47,070 nt of DNA from Acidisphaera sp. (GTDB lineage: Bacteria; Pseudomonadota; Alphaproteobacteria; Acetobacterales; Acetobacteraceae), in the NCBI GenBank assembly GCA_019240395.1, contig JAFAYM010000171.1:1-47070 (forward strand). The letters run 5' to 3'. Below are positions 30,548 to 40,177 of the stretch, piece after piece. A model generated the notes under the pieces. That model saw nothing but the letters and a program-made list of their open reading frames with translations, did not search any database and was not told the DNA's origin. Both the position numbers and the translations under genes were made by a program. Within the stretch, counting starts at the first letter, position 1, and every line of letters starts with the position of its first letter.

Positions 30548-32356
30548 TCAGGTCTCCTTGCTCTCTGCCCGATGCTGCGCCGGGCCGTAGGAGCGGCTCA
30601 GATTGTGCGCGGTGTTGATCAGCGCGACGTGCGAGAAGGCCTGCGGGAAATTGCCGACCTGGCGCTTCGCCCGCACGTCGTATTCCTCGGCGAGCAGGCC
30701 GAGATCGTTGCGCAATGACAGAAGTCGTTCGAACAGCGCCCGCGCATCATCGTAGCGCTCCTGCAGGATGTAGTTGTCGGCGAGCCAGAAACTGCAGGCG
30801 AGGAACGCGCCCTCGTCGCCGGGCAGGCCGTCCACCGTGCTCGCCGTGTCGTAGCGGGCGACGAAGCCGTCCTTCAAAAGGTGCTTCTCCACCGCCGCCA
30901 CGGTGCCGCGGATGCGCGGGTCGTCGGCCGGCAGGAAGCCGACCAGCGGCAGCAGCAACAGGCTGGCATCCATCTCGCGCGCGCCATAGGACTGGCCGAA
31001 GGCGTTGGTGTCGGCGTTGAACGCGCGCTCGCACACCTCGTCATGGATGCGCTCGCGCAGGCCGCGCCAGCGCTCGAGCGGACCCGGCAGCCCGAACTCC
31101 TCGATGCTGCGCACCGCGCGGTCGAAGGCGACCCAGGTCATCACCTTGGAGTGGGTGAAGTGGCGCCGTCCGCCGCGCACCTCCCACACACCCTCGTCCG
31201 GCTGGTCCCAGATCGTCTCGAGATGCTCGACGAGGGCACGCTCCAGGCTCCAGGCCGCCTCGCTCGATTTCAGGCCCATGCGCCGCGCCTGGTAGAGCGC
31301 GTCCATCACCTCGCCATAGACGTCGAGCTGCAGCTGGTCGGAGGCGGCGTTGCCGATCCGCACCGGTGCGGCCCCCTCGTAGCCGGTGAGCCACGGGATT
31401 TCGTATTCGGTGAGCCGCCGCTCCCCGGCGATGCCGTACATGATCTGCATCTGCGGCGGCGCCCCGGCGATCGCCCGGAGCAGCCACTCCCGCCAGTCGT
31501 CCGCCTCCTCGATGAAGCCGGAATTCAGCAGCGCATAGAGCGTGATCGTGGCGTCGCGCAGCCAGCAGAACCGGTAGTCCCAGTTGCGCGGCCCATTCAG
31601 CTGCTCGGGCAGCGACGTGGTGATCGCGGCGATGATGCCGCCGGTCTCGCGATGGGTGAGCGCCTTCAGCGTGATGAGCGAGCGCAGCACCGCCTCCGAC
31701 CACTCGCCGCTGCCCTCCACCCGGTAGGCGCGGGCCCAATCGCGCCACCCCGCGGTCGCCGTCTCGACGGTGCTGGCGGCATCGGCGGGCTCGGGGATTG
31801 CCCGGAACGAGGGCGACCAGGTCAGCACGAACGGCACCTCCTCGCCGGCGGCGACGGTGAACTCGGCGACCGTCTTCATGTCTTCGCCACGCGGCTCGAC
31901 CGGCGTCGAGAGGGTGAGCCGGTCGGGGCCGGCGACCGCCGTCAGCCGCCCGTCCGGCAGCTTCCGCACCCACGGGACGACCCAGCCGTAGTCGAAGCGG
32001 ATGACCAGCTCCATCCGCATCGCGACGCTGCCGCTGAGCCCGCGCACCAGCCGGACGACGTCGGTGCCGTCGTCACGGCGCCCCATGCAATCGACGAGAA
32101 CGACGCTTCCTGCCGCCGTCTCGAACTGCGTCTCCAGGATCAGCGTGTCGCCGCGGTAGCGGCGGCTGATCCTGGCGTCGGCCTCGGTCGGCGCGATCTG
32201 CCAGCGGCCGTTCTCGGGGCCGCCGAGCAGCGCGGTCAGACAGGCGGGCGAGTCGAAGCGCGGCAGGCCGAGCCAGTCGATCGAGCCGTCCTTGCCGACG
32301 AGAGCGGCGGTCTCGCAATTGCCGATGACGCCGTAATCCTCGATCAGTCCGGCCAT
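30548..32356 (-). CDS. GH15 glucoamylase/trehalase-like enzyme
   Basis: 602 residues from ATG 32356, with GAGGAG eight bases upstream. GH15-type layout: an N-terminal beta domain (IEDYGVIGNCETAALVGKDG, IDWLGLPRFDSPACLTALLGG) and an (alpha/alpha)6 catalytic barrel with NWDYRFCWLRDATITLYAL, IMYGIAGERRLTEYEI, SKVMTWVAFDRAVR and DEGAFLACSFWLADNYILQ. Proteins of this type hydrolyse alpha-glucosidic bonds, and several bacterial members are trehalases. No signal peptide, so an intracellular trehalose or maltodextrin substrate is likely. A small unknown gene lies 55 bases upstream on the same strand. Confidence 0.9.
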   Translation of the reverse strand: MAGLIEDYGVIGNCETAALVGKDGSIDWLGLPRFDSPACLTALLGGPENGRWQIAPTEADARISRRYRGDTLILETQFETAAGSVVLVDCMGRRDDGTDVVRLVRGLSGSVAMRMELVIRFDYGWVVPWVRKLPDGRLTAVAGPDRLTLSTPVEPRGEDMKTVAEFTVAAGEEVPFVLTWSPSFRAIPEPADAASTVETATAGWRDWARAYRVEGSGEWSEAVLRSLITLKALTHRETGGIIAAITTSLPEQLNGPRNWDYRFCWLRDATITLYALLNSGFIEEADDWREWLLRAIAGAPPQMQIMYGIAGERRLTEYEIPWLTGYEGAAPVRIGNAASDQLQLDVYGEVMDALYQARRMGLKSSEAAWSLERALVEHLETIWDQPDEGVWEVRGGRRHFTHSKVMTWVAFDRAVRSIEEFGLPGPLERWRGLRERIHDEVCERAFNADTNAFGQSYGAREMDASLLLLPLVGFLPADDPRIRGTVAAVEKHLLKDGFVARYDTASTVDGLPGDEGAFLACSFWLADNYILQERYDDARALFERLLSLRNDLGLLAEEYDVRAKRQVGNFPQAFSHVALINTAHNLSRSYGPAQHRAESKET

Positions 32357-32411
32357 GGCCGCCTCTCCTCGCAGGCCTCGGAAAATGTCAGGCGAGGGTC
32401 CCCCAGACCCT

Positions 32412-32765
32412 TCACCGAGCGCCGGCCACCGGCACCCTGATCGTTGCCTCCGCGGCTTCCACCGCCAGTCCCGGCGCCCTCCAGGGTTCCGGGGCGGCGA
32501 CGGGAAGGTCGAGATGCACCCCGCGCAGCCACTCCGCGACATGGCTCAGCAGGTGGCGGGCGGCGTCCCCATGCACATCGGACGGAACCGCCGCGCGGGC
32601 GCGCTCGATCCGCTCGGCCAGCGGCGGCGCCTCGAGCACGCCGGCTTCCAGCAGCTCGCAGACCAGCGCCTGGTAGAGGGCGACCAGCGCCCCGTGGGTC
32701 TCATTGTGCCGGTGATCGCGCACTTCCAGCACGGCCCGCATGAGATCGCGAGAGATCGTTGACAT
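32412..32765 (-). CDS. Small hypothetical protein upstream of the GH15 gene
   Basis: 117 residues. Mostly helical: LMRAVLEVRDHRHNETHGAL, LVALYQALVCELLEAGVLEA, then AARHLLSHVAEWLRGVHLDLP and a Pro/Ala-rich tail. No family recognised. It shares strand with the GH15 gene and is separated by 55 bases, so co-transcription is likely. The forward strand is also open here, but its translation is Arg/Pro-rich and looks like a shadow. Confidence 0.55.
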   Translation of the reverse strand: MSTISRDLMRAVLEVRDHRHNETHGALVALYQALVCELLEAGVLEAPPLAERIERARAAVPSDVHGDAARHLLSHVAEWLRGVHLDLPVAAPEPWRAPGLAVEAAEATIRVPVAGAR

Positions 32766-32879
32766 GCCTGGCGTCCCGTTTTCCTGATGCGGGGGAGTAC
32801 CTTATGACCTCGCCGGCCGGCGAGGTCGAGCGTTCGTCGTTGCATCCCGCCCGGTTTGAGGACATTCACCGGCACGCGC

Positions 32880-34313
32880 ATGGACCAGCCCGCTCCTCCC
32901 GCCCCACCCCCTCCCGCGCCAGCCAAGGATCCGGCCACCCTGCGCCGGGAGGCGCTCCTGGAGCGGCTCGGCCGCGCCGAGCAGGCGGCGAAGGCCCGGC
33001 ATTTCGGCGAGGCGACCGGCATCTGCCAGGACATCCTGGCGGAGAACCCGGACCTGCCGGCCGCCCTCGCCGTGATGGGCGCCGTACTCGGGCACCGGGG
33101 CGAACTGGCCCAGGCCACCGTCCTGCTCGAGCGGGCGGTGGCGGCGGACGCCACGGTCGCTGCCTGGCACGGCAACCTCAGCGGCCTCTACCGCATGCAG
33201 CACCGGCTCGACGAGGCGCTCGCCTCCGGGCTCGAAGCGGTGCGGCTCAAGCCCGACCAGGCCGGCAACCATCTCAATCTCGGCAAGGTCCACCTGGACC
33301 GCGGCGAACGCGAGGCGGCGCTGGGCGAGTTTCTGGAAACGCTCGCCCGCGACCCGGAAAATCCCGAGGCGCATCTGGCGATCGGGCAGATCCTGCTGGC
33401 CGCCGGCGATCTGCGGCCGGGCTGGATCGAATACGAGTGGCGCAACAAGCTCGAGCAGGCCAAGGGCATGGTGCCGAAGATGGTGGCGCCACTCTGGAAC
33501 GGCATGCACCTGCCGGGCCGCCGCATCCTGCTGGTCGGCGACCAGGGCTACGGCGACACGCTGCAATTCTCCCGCTTCATTCCGATGGTCGCGGAACGCT
33601 GCGGCGAAGTGCTGGTCGGCAGCAGTCCCGATCTCGGCATGCTGCTGCGCGGCATCCCCGGTGTCTCGCAGGTGCTGTCGCGCTGGAGCGACATCCCCCG
33701 CCACTCTGCCTACGCCCTGATGTCCAGCCTGCCCGGAATCCTCGGCACCGAGGTGGCGAGCATTCCGGCGACGATCCCCTACCTGACGCCGGACCCTGCG
33801 GCGGTGCAGAGCTGGGCGGCGCGGCTCGAACAGCTGGCGGGCAGCGCGCGGCTGCGCGTCGGGCTGGTCTGGGCGGGGCGGCCGACCCATCCCAACGACA
33901 GCCGGCGCTCGATGCGGCTGGAGACCCTGGCGCCGCTCGCCGCCATCGAGACGATCCGGCTGGTGTCGCTGCAGAAGCCGATCCCGGCGCGCGACGCCGC
34001 CGCCTTCGCGGCGATGCCGGGCGCCGTCGATGTCGCCGAGCACCTCACCGATTTCGGCCAGACCGCCGCGGCGCTGGTCAATCTGGATCTGCTGGTCACC
34101 GTCGATTCCGCGGTCGCCCATCTCGCCGGGGCTCTCGGCAAGCCGGTCTGGCTGATGCTGCCGCGGCCCTCGGACTGGCGCTGGATGCTCGATCGCACCG
34201 ACAGCCCGTGGTATCCGACCGTCCGGCTGTTCCGTCAGCCGCGGCCGGGCGATTGGGCGCCGGTGGTGGCCGAGGTCGCACGCACCCTCTCCCGGCTGCG
34301 CCGCAGGTCCTGA
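32880..34313 (+). CDS. TPR protein with a glycosyltransferase-9/41-like C-terminal domain
   Basis: 477 residues from ATG 32880; an in-frame TTG eight codons earlier is possible. After a Pro-rich start, residues 30-190 contain four or five TPR repeats (HFGEATGICQDILAENPDLP, AQATVLLERAVAADATVAAW, NHLNLGKVHLDRGEREAALG). The C-terminal 260 residues resemble the heptosyltransferase/OGT-type domain: WNGMHLPGRRILLVGDQGYG, LQFSRFIPMVAERCG, VGLVWAGRPTHPNDSRRS, LVTVDSAVAHLAGALGKPVW, LPRPSDWRWMLDRTDSPWYP. It probably modifies proteins or glycans in the cytoplasm; the acceptor is unknown. It converges with kup, leaving nine bases between the stops. Confidence 0.85.
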   Translation: MDQPAPPAPPPPAPAKDPATLRREALLERLGRAEQAAKARHFGEATGICQDILAENPDLPAALAVMGAVLGHRGELAQATVLLERAVAADATVAAWHGNLSGLYRMQHRLDEALASGLEAVRLKPDQAGNHLNLGKVHLDRGEREAALGEFLETLARDPENPEAHLAIGQILLAAGDLRPGWIEYEWRNKLEQAKGMVPKMVAPLWNGMHLPGRRILLVGDQGYGDTLQFSRFIPMVAERCGEVLVGSSPDLGMLLRGIPGVSQVLSRWSDIPRHSAYALMSSLPGILGTEVASIPATIPYLTPDPAAVQSWAARLEQLAGSARLRVGLVWAGRPTHPNDSRRSMRLETLAPLAAIETIRLVSLQKPIPARDAAAFAAMPGAVDVAEHLTDFGQTAAALVNLDLLVTVDSAVAHLAGALGKPVWLMLPRPSDWRWMLDRTDSPWYPTVRLFRQPRPGDWAPVVAEVARTLSRLRRRS

Positions 34314-34322
34314 AAAGCCGGA

Positions 34323-36215
34323 TCAGATCGCGACCCGCACCCCGAGCTCGACCACCCGGTCGCTGGGAATGCGGAAGAATTCGGTCGCCGACACGGCATT
34401 GCGCGCCATCACCAGGAACAGCCAGAGCCGCCAAAGCGGCAGCTTCGGCGCCATCGCCGGCACGATCGTTTCGCGCCCGAGGAAGTAGCTCACCTGCATC
34501 GGCTCGAACGGCACGCCGCGGCCGTGCAGCTCCTCGAGATCGCGCGGAATGTTCGGGCTCTCCATGAAGCCGTAGCGGATGATCACGCGATAGACGCCGG
34601 GGATCAGCTCCTCGGCCTCGCTGCGCCGGTCCGCCCCGACCTCCGGTACGTCGAGATTGAGCACGGTGACGAACAGCACCTTCTCGTGCAGCACCTTGTT
34701 GTGCTTGAGATTGTGCAGCAGCGCCCCCGGCACATAGTCCGGATTGCCGGTCAGGAAGACCGCGATGCCGGGCACCCGCACGGTGCGCGATTGCGGCAGC
34801 CGATCGAGGAACGACTTGATGGAGAGGCTGTCCTGACGCCAGCGCTCCAGCATCAGGCTGCGGCCGCGATTCCACGTGGTCATCAGCGCCATCAGGGCCA
34901 GCCCGAGCACCAGCGGCACCCAGCCGCCTTCGGGGATCTTCAGCGCGTTGGCGGCGAAGAAGGTGCTGTCGAGCACGAAGAAGAAGCCGAACACGGTGAG
35001 TGCCGCGGTGCGCGACCAGCGGAACTGGCGGCGGAACACCACGGTCGCCAGCACGCAGGTGCAGATGAACGTGCCGGTCACCGCGATGCCGTAGGCCGCC
35101 GCCAGGTTGTCGCTGGTCTTGAAGGCGAGCACCAGGATCAGCACGCCGATCGCCAGCGCGCCGTTGACCTGCGGCATGTAGATCTGGCCCTCCTCGGTCT
35201 GGCTGGTGTGGCGCACCGTCAGCCGCGGCAGGAACCCCATCTGCATGCATTGCCGCGCCATCGAGAAGGCGCCGGAGATCAGCGCCTGGCTGGCGATCAC
35301 CGTCGCCGCGGTCGCCAGGATCACCAGCGACAGGCCGAGCCATTTCGGGCCGAGCAGGAAGAACGGGTTCTCCAGCGCCCGGGGATCGCGCAGGATCAGC
35401 GCCCCCTGGCCGAAATAGTTGAGCACCAGCGAGGGCAGCACGAAGGCCAGCCAGGCGATGCGGATCGGCTGCGCGCCGAAATGCCCCATATCGGCGTACA
35501 GCGCCTCGGCCCCGGTCACCGCCAGCACGACGGACCCGAGCGCGACGAAGGCGAGCAGCCGGTAGTGCAGGCAGAGCTCGACCGCGTAGCAGGGAGAGAG
35601 TGCGCGCAGCACCGAGGGATTGCGCAGTACCGCCAGCAAGCCGAGCAGACCGATGACGCCGAACCAGAGCGCCATCACCGGGCCGAAGACGCGCCCGACG
35701 CTGCCGGTGCCACGATACTGGACCGCAAACAGCACGACGATCACCAGCGCCGAAATCGGCAGCACGTATTCCTGCAGTTCGGGGGCGGAGACCTCCAGCC
35801 CCTCGACAGCCGACAGCACCGAGATCGCCGGAGTGATCACGCCATCGCCGAAGAACAGGCAGGCGCCGATCACCCCGATGATCCCCATGGCGTGGCGGGT
35901 CGCCGGCAGTGCCGAGGCGCGCTGCGCCAGCGCCATCAGCGCCAGGATGCCGCCCTCGCCGCGATTGTCGGCGTGCATCACCAGCAGCACGTATTTGACG
36001 GTGACGATCAGCACCAGCGACCAGAAGATCAGCGACAGGATGCCGAGCACTTCCGCGCTGGTGATCCGGCCGCCGATGAAATGCTGCAGGCTGGCGCGCA
36101 GCGCGTAGAGCGGGCTGGTGCCGATGTCGCCATAGACCACCCCGAGCACGGCGAGCAGCATGCCGACGCGGGGCGCCGTCCGCTGCCGGTGCGCCGCCGC
36201 GAGCGTCACGCCCAT
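34323..36215 (-). CDS. kup: Kup low-affinity potassium transporter
   Basis: 630 residues, the usual Kup length. Signature at the first helix [20 protein letters not shown], then [56 protein letters not shown] and [20 protein letters not shown]. About 12 membrane helices, followed by a cytoplasmic domain with [19 protein letters not shown]. Proton-coupled K+ uptake in the inner membrane. No riboswitch-like structure is visible upstream; the leader contains short 12-bp direct repeats. Confidence 0.96.
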   Translation of the reverse strand: MGVTLAAAHRQRTAPRVGMLLAVLGVVYGDIGTSPLYALRASLQHFIGGRITSAEVLGILSLIFWSLVLIVTVKYVLLVMHADNRGEGGILALMALAQRASALPATRHAMGIIGVIGACLFFGDGVITPAISVLSAVEGLEVSAPELQEYVLPISALVIVVLFAVQYRGTGSVGRVFGPVMALWFGVIGLLGLLAVLRNPSVLRALSPCYAVELCLHYRLLAFVALGSVVLAVTGAEALYADMGHFGAQPIRIAWLAFVLPSLVLNYFGQGALILRDPRALENPFFLLGPKWLGLSLVILATAATVIASQALISGAFSMARQCMQMGFLPRLTVRHTSQTEEGQIYMPQVNGALAIGVLILVLAFKTSDNLAAAYGIAVTGTFICTCVLATVVFRRQFRWSRTAALTVFGFFFVLDSTFFAANALKIPEGGWVPLVLGLALMALMTTWNRGRSLMLERWRQDSLSIKSFLDRLPQSRTVRVPGIAVFLTGNPDYVPGALLHNLKHNKVLHEKVLFVTVLNLDVPEVGADRRSEAEELIPGVYRVIIRYGFMESPNIPRDLEELHGRGVPFEPMQVSYFLGRETIVPAMAPKLPLWRLWLFLVMARNAVSATEFFRIPSDRVVELGVRVAI

Positions 36216-36220
36216 TGCAC

Positions 36221-36268
36221 GCTCCCGCCCAGGCTGCCGCCCAGACTTGCGTCCAGACTTGCGCCAAA
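36221..36268. repeat. Degenerate 12-bp tandem repeat
   Basis: Four units: GCTCCCGCCCAG, GCTGCCGCCCAG, ACTTGCGTCCAG, ACTTGCGCCAAA. They lie directly upstream of the kup start. Significance unknown. Confidence 0.5.
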
Positions 36269-36363
36269 GCCACGCACCAGCATTCGGTCGCCTCTTCGCG
36301 GGTCCGGCGAGACGCCCTGGGGTGCACCGCCGTCCGACACTACGCGAGAAGCCGCGTGCCGGT

Positions 36364-37131
36364 TCAAGCGGGGTGCCCGACCCCGACCCTGGCCGCCGAC
36401 CCGCGCGGCACCTCGCCGGGCGCCGGGCGGGCGCCGAAGATGGCGCTGCCGACGCGCACGATCGTGGCGCCGTGGGCGATCGCGGTCTCGAAATCCGCCG
36501 ACATTCCCATGGAGAGCACGGAGAGGCCGTGCCGCGCGGCCCGGTCGGCGAGCCAGGCGAAGTGCGGCGCCGGATCGACCTCGGCGGGAGGGATGCACAT
36601 CAGCCCGCGCAGCCGGTCGCCGAAGCGGGCGCGGCACGCCGCGATGAAGGCATCCGCCTCGTCCCGCGGCACACCGGATTTCTGCGCCTCGTCCCCGACA
36701 TTGACCTGGACCAGCAGGGCGGGCAGTCGGCCCTCGCGGTCCCCGGCCTGCGCGATGGCGTCGGCCAGGCGAGGGCGGTCCAGGCTCTCGATGGTGTCGG
36801 CGAGGCGCACGGCGTCCGCCGCCTTGTTGGTTTGCAGGCCGCCGATCAGGTGCAGCCGCAGTGCCGGCCAGTCCGAGCGCAGGGGCGGGAATTTTGCTGC
36901 CGCCTCCTGCACCCGGTTCTCCCCGAACACCGCCTGCCCGGCCTGCAAGGCGGCGAGGATGGCGGCCTGCGGCTGGGTTTTCGAGACGGCGACCAGCGTG
37001 ACATCTTCCGGGCGCCGGCCGGCGCCCCGGGCGGCTTGGGCGATCCGCTCGCCGATCCGCTGTAGGCCGAGCCGGATCGCGGCGATATCAGGCGCGGCAT
37101 CGGAGCCGGGATCAGGCGGGGAGGCGACCAT
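36364..37131 (-). CDS. yggS: YggS family pyridoxal phosphate homeostasis protein
   Basis: 255 residues. Alanine-racemase-like barrel without the second domain. PLP lysine Lys51 in [11 protein letters not shown], then [76 protein letters not shown] and [11 protein letters not shown]. It binds PLP and controls its free level in the cytoplasm. The ATG at 37131 has no clear ribosome binding site and shares CATG (37129-37132) with the start of the divergent TenI-like gene. No other ATG or GTG follows in the first 25 codons. Confidence 0.94.
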   Translation of the reverse strand: MVASPPDPGSDAAPDIAAIRLGLQRIGERIAQAARGAGRRPEDVTLVAVSKTQPQAAILAALQAGQAVFGENRVQEAAAKFPPLRSDWPALRLHLIGGLQTNKAADAVRLADTIESLDRPRLADAIAQAGDREGRLPALLVQVNVGDEAQKSGVPRDEADAFIAACRARFGDRLRGLMCIPPAEVDPAPHFAWLADRAARHGLSVLSMGMSADFETAIAHGATIVRVGSAIFGARPAPGEVPRGSAARVGVGHPA

Positions 37132-37807
37132 GGACAGCAGGCTTGTCGCCTGGGCGCGGGCCGTCAAGGCGCGCCGTTCTCGCCGGCATGGCGCCTCGCC
37201 GCCGGTGCTCTGGCTGTTCACCGACGCCGAGCGTCTGGCCGATCCACGCCCGACGGTGCGCCGCCTGCCCAAGGGCCTGTGCGGCGTCGTGTTGCGCGAC
37301 GATGGCCGGCCCGATCGGGCAGCGCTCGGCCGCGACCTCGCCCGGCTGTGCCGCTCGCGGCGCCTCGCCCTGTCGGTCGCCGGCGACGCGCGTCTCGCCA
37401 GGGCGCTGGGCGCTGGCCTGCATCTGCGTCGCGGCCGGCGCCCGGCCGGCGGAGCGGCCTGCCGTTTCGCCACCAGCTCGGCGCATTCACTTCCCGAGGT
37501 ATTGCGGGCGGGGCGGAGCGGTGCCGCGCTGGTGTTTCTCTCGCCGTGCTTTCCGACCGACAGCCATCCCGGCGCGGCGGCTCTGGGCCCGCTTCGCTGG
37601 GCGGCCATCGCGCGGGCGGGCCAGGCCGCAGGAATCCCGGGGCTGCTGGCCCTGGGCGGCATGTCCGGCCGCCGTGCCCGCGCGCTGCCGCGGTTCTGCG
37701 CCGGTGCCGGCGCCATCGGGGCATTGGCTTCGGAAGATTGTGACGCGAACGCCACACTGTTTCGGAATTGCCATGGCGGCGGGCCGGGGTCGGTTGCGGG
37801 AACGTGA
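37130..37807 (+). CDS. Thiamine phosphate synthase-like (ThiE/TenI) protein
   Basis: 225 residues from ATG 37130, with GGGGAGG five bases upstream, a strong site. TenI/ThiE-type barrel pieces: LWLFTDAERLADPRPTVRRL, GVVLRDDG, LALSVAGDARLARALGAGLH, FATSSAHSLPEVLRA, ALVFLSPCFPTDSHPGAAAL, GIPGLLALGGMS. The ThiE active-site residues for HMP-PP and the Mg-binding Asp pair are not obvious, so it may be a TenI-like relative and not an active thiamine phosphate synthase. It is divergent from yggS with overlapping start codons, so each promoter must lie inside or beyond the other gene. Confidence 0.72.
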   Translation: MDSRLVAWARAVKARRSRRHGASPPVLWLFTDAERLADPRPTVRRLPKGLCGVVLRDDGRPDRAALGRDLARLCRSRRLALSVAGDARLARALGAGLHLRRGRRPAGGAACRFATSSAHSLPEVLRAGRSGAALVFLSPCFPTDSHPGAAALGPLRWAAIARAGQAAGIPGLLALGGMSGRRARALPRFCAGAGAIGALASEDCDANATLFRNCHGGGPGSVAGT

Positions 37808-37882
37808 ACACTCCCTCCATAATCCGTTCAGGTTTGGTCGCCCGCTTTGTTCCGACGGCAGGGGGCCGGATCCCTGAAAGGT

Positions 37883-37901
37883 TTGCCGGGCGTTCCGGCA
37901 A
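37883..37901 (+). promoter_or_regulatory. Leader hairpin before the porin ribosome binding site
   Basis: TTGCCGG (37883-37889) pairs with CCGGCAA (37895-37901) around GCGTT. It ends three bases before the GAGGAGG ribosome binding site, where it could stabilise the mRNA or hide the start region. Confidence 0.4.
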
Positions 37902-37916
37902 TATGAGGAGGATCGA

Positions 37917-39350
37917 ATGCGTAAGCTCCTGCTGGCCAGCGTGGCCGCACTCGGCGCGTCGGTGGGCGTCGCCCAGGCGCAGGTCGTCACGCTGCCGACG
38001 CTGATGCCAAGCACCACTCCGACTCCGGCTCCGGGGACGATCACCGTCCGCCTCGGCGCGAAACTCAACTTTTACGCCGGCGTCCTCTCCGACAGCGGCG
38101 ACAAGGCGGTCGCCCCGACCGGAGGTGCCGGCGCGACCGGTCCGGCGACTGGCACCTACAAGCAGGCCAATTACGAATTCGGCGACTACGTCCGCCTCTA
38201 CCCGTCGTTGGACGGCGTGGCGGCGAACGGCCTCAAATACGGTGTCTTCGCCGAGATCCGTCATGAGTCGGGCGTCGGCGCCGGCGGCGGCGCGCTCGGC
38301 AGCATCTCCGGGTCCGACACCAGGAACGGCTTGCTCTATTTTCGCCGTGAATACGGTTACGTCGGCACCAACCAGTTGGGCACCGTGCGCTTCGGCGCCA
38401 CCGACCCGACCAGCGGCTTGTTCGAGACCGGCACCTTCGAAAACTTCAACGACGGCGGCTGGAACGGCGATATCGAGGACTTCTTCTCCTCCTCGGCGGC
38501 CCCCTCCTGGCCGTTCATGGTGGTCGGCGCCTACTACACCACGACGAAGGTCGTCTACCTGTCGCCGCAGTTCTACGGCGTGGATTTCGGCTTCAGCTAT
38601 GAGCCGAGCACCAGCAACGTGACCCCGCTTGACGGGTGCTCTTATGCCGAGACGATCCCGCCCTCGGTGACCCCCGCCGGCGCGACTACGCCGCTCAACG
38701 TGTCGAGCATCGGCTCCTTCGGAGCGAGCTGCGCGCGCCTCTCCTCCTCTTCGCGCGCGGCTGATCTCGCGCGTCGCCGGAACACGATCGACACGGCGGT
38801 CCGCTATCGCGGCACGTTCGGCCCGGTCGGCATCGCCGCGACCGGCGGCTTCATCGGCTCGCAGCACGTGAACTACGACGGGGCGCCCCCGATCCCGGTC
38901 CGCTACAACGGTCTGGAAATCGGCGACTTCGGCACCGCCGTCACCATCGCCGGGCTGACCGTCGGCGGCCATATCAGCTTCGGCCGCGGCAACGGCGCCA
39001 ACGCGGCGCTGGAGCCGGTCGGCGCGGTGCCCGAGTTCATCTGGCTCGCCGGCGCCTCCTACACGATCGGCCCGGTGATCGTCGGCGCGTCGTTCTTCCA
39101 GACCAACGTCGCCGGCTCGAGCGGTCCGACCTCGGCGGGCTTCGCCAGCAGCGTCGGCCAGCTTCGGGAGCGCGGCGTCGCGGCGGGCGGCACCTTCACC
39201 GTCGCCCCCGGCGTCTCGCTCTTCCTCGACTACCTCTACGGCGACCGCAAGGAAAACGGTGTGAACCTGCTCGGCGACTCCGAGTCCTCCGCCACCCACA
39301 ACCAGACGCGGGCACAGCTTATCGGCCTCGGCACGCAGATCCGCTGGTAA
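37917..39350 (+). CDS. Outer membrane porin
   Basis: 477 residues. Signal peptide MRKLLLASVAALGASVGVAQAQ with cleavage after AQA (about residue 21). The mature part is rich in alternating hydrophobic strands ending in aromatic residues (ITVRLGAKLNFYAGV, FGDYVRLYPSLDGV, GLLYFRREYGYVGTNQLG, VRFGATDPTSGLFETG) and ends with a C-terminal Trp (QIRW), the usual outer-membrane beta-barrel end signal. The layout matches general porins of Acetobacteraceae and relatives. A strong GAGGAGG ribosome binding site and an ideal terminator suggest high expression. Monocistronic. Confidence 0.9.
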   Translation: MRKLLLASVAALGASVGVAQAQVVTLPTLMPSTTPTPAPGTITVRLGAKLNFYAGVLSDSGDKAVAPTGGAGATGPATGTYKQANYEFGDYVRLYPSLDGVAANGLKYGVFAEIRHESGVGAGGGALGSISGSDTRNGLLYFRREYGYVGTNQLGTVRFGATDPTSGLFETGTFENFNDGGWNGDIEDFFSSSAAPSWPFMVVGAYYTTTKVVYLSPQFYGVDFGFSYEPSTSNVTPLDGCSYAETIPPSVTPAGATTPLNVSSIGSFGASCARLSSSSRAADLARRRNTIDTAVRYRGTFGPVGIAATGGFIGSQHVNYDGAPPIPVRYNGLEIGDFGTAVTIAGLTVGGHISFGRGNGANAALEPVGAVPEFIWLAGASYTIGPVIVGASFFQTNVAGSSGPTSAGFASSVGQLRERGVAAGGTFTVAPGVSLFLDYLYGDRKENGVNLLGDSESSATHNQTRAQLIGLGTQIRW

Positions 39351-39373
39351 GACTTCCCCAAGCGGCTCGAGGC

Positions 39374-39408
39374 AAAGGCGGTGGGGCATACCCACCGCCT
39401 TTTTCTTT
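39374..39408 (+). terminator. Rho-independent terminator of the porin gene
   Basis: AGGCGGTGGG (39376-39385) pairs exactly with CCCACCGCCT (39391-39400) around a 5-base loop, followed by TTTTCTTTG. It is the clearest intrinsic terminator in the window, 23 bases after the stop. Confidence 0.95.
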
Positions 39409-39516
39409 GCCCCGGTCGCACGAGGATGTCGGGCGAGGATGCTCTTGGCGGCCGGGCCGTGCCGGGCTAAACAGCCGCGATCGGCCCGGCGCGTTCACTC
39501 CTTGCAGGGATCCAGG

Positions 39517-40038
39517 ATGACCCCACGGCTTTGCCTCGCCTTGCTGCTGTTTGCCGCGGGATTGTCGCTTGCCGCCTGCGGCAACAGCCGCCCCGTCGCT
39601 GAGAGCGAATACACCGATCCGCGCAACCAGACCGGCGGCCAAGGAACCATCTTCGGCGACGCCGGCCTGACGCTCGGCGTCGACAAGAACGCCAAGGGCG
39701 ACCAGGCCGGCGGGGCTCTCGGGGTCAACGCGTATCTCTGGCGGGGCGCGCTGGATACGCTGTCCTTCATGCCGCTGGCCTCCGCCGACCCGTTCGGCGG
39801 CGTGATCATCACCGACTGGTATCAGCCGCCGACGGCTTCCGGCGAGCGTTTCAAGGCGACGGCCTATATCCTCGGGCGGCAGCTGCGGGCCGACGGCGTG
39901 CGGATCTCAGTGTTCCGCCAGGTCCAGCAGAACGGTCAGTGGGTGGACGCGGCCGTGAGCCCCGCCACGACCGGCGAGATCGAGAACAAGGTGCTGGCGC
40001 GAGCCCGCGAGCTGCGCGCGCAATCGGCGAGCAACTAG
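39517..40038 (+). CDS. DUF3576 lipoprotein
   Basis: 173 residues from ATG 39517. Lipoprotein signal peptide with lipobox LAAC (Cys21), so it is anchored in a membrane facing the periplasm. DUF3576 features: GQGTIFGDAGLTLG, ALGVNAYLWRGALDTLSFMP, SADPFGGVIITDWYQPP, RFKATAYILGRQLRADGVRI. The family is restricted to alphaproteobacteria and commonly precedes leuS and lptE, so a role in envelope assembly is plausible. Function unknown. Confidence 0.92.
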   Translation: MTPRLCLALLLFAAGLSLAACGNSRPVAESEYTDPRNQTGGQGTIFGDAGLTLGVDKNAKGDQAGGALGVNAYLWRGALDTLSFMPLASADPFGGVIITDWYQPPTASGERFKATAYILGRQLRADGVRISVFRQVQQNGQWVDAAVSPATTGEIENKVLARARELRAQSASN

Positions 40039-40119
40039 GGCACGGAGACCAGGCGAGGTCCTCGCCCCGGCGGCGGGATCAGCGGCGCGGATCCCCGGGC
40101 GCCGTTGCTTGCGGGAATC

Positions 40120-40148
40120 TTGTCTGCGGAGCTGTTCTGGCCGATACA
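40120..40148 (+). promoter_or_regulatory. Putative leuS promoter
   Basis: TTGTCT (40120-40125) and GATACA (40143-40148) are 17 bases apart, 30 bases before the leuS ATG. It lies in the 139-base gap after the DUF3576 gene, where no T-box or other riboswitch is visible. Confidence 0.45.
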
Positions 40149-40177
40149 GGCAGGACGTCGCAGCCGGCAGATAGCCC

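Noticed and set aside
34096-36327. 743-codon open frame on the minus strand in a second frame over kup
   Set aside because: Arg/Ala/Gly-rich translation with no family features. High GC content leaves stops rare, and the kup frame has full family motifs.
36216-36363. Potassium or c-di-AMP riboswitch upstream of kup
   Set aside because: No conserved riboswitch core seen; only short 12-bp repeats are present.
40039-40177. T-box or leader-peptide attenuator before leuS
   Set aside because: No run of Leu codons with a ribosome binding site and no terminator/antiterminator pair; T-boxes are not expected in alphaproteobacteria.
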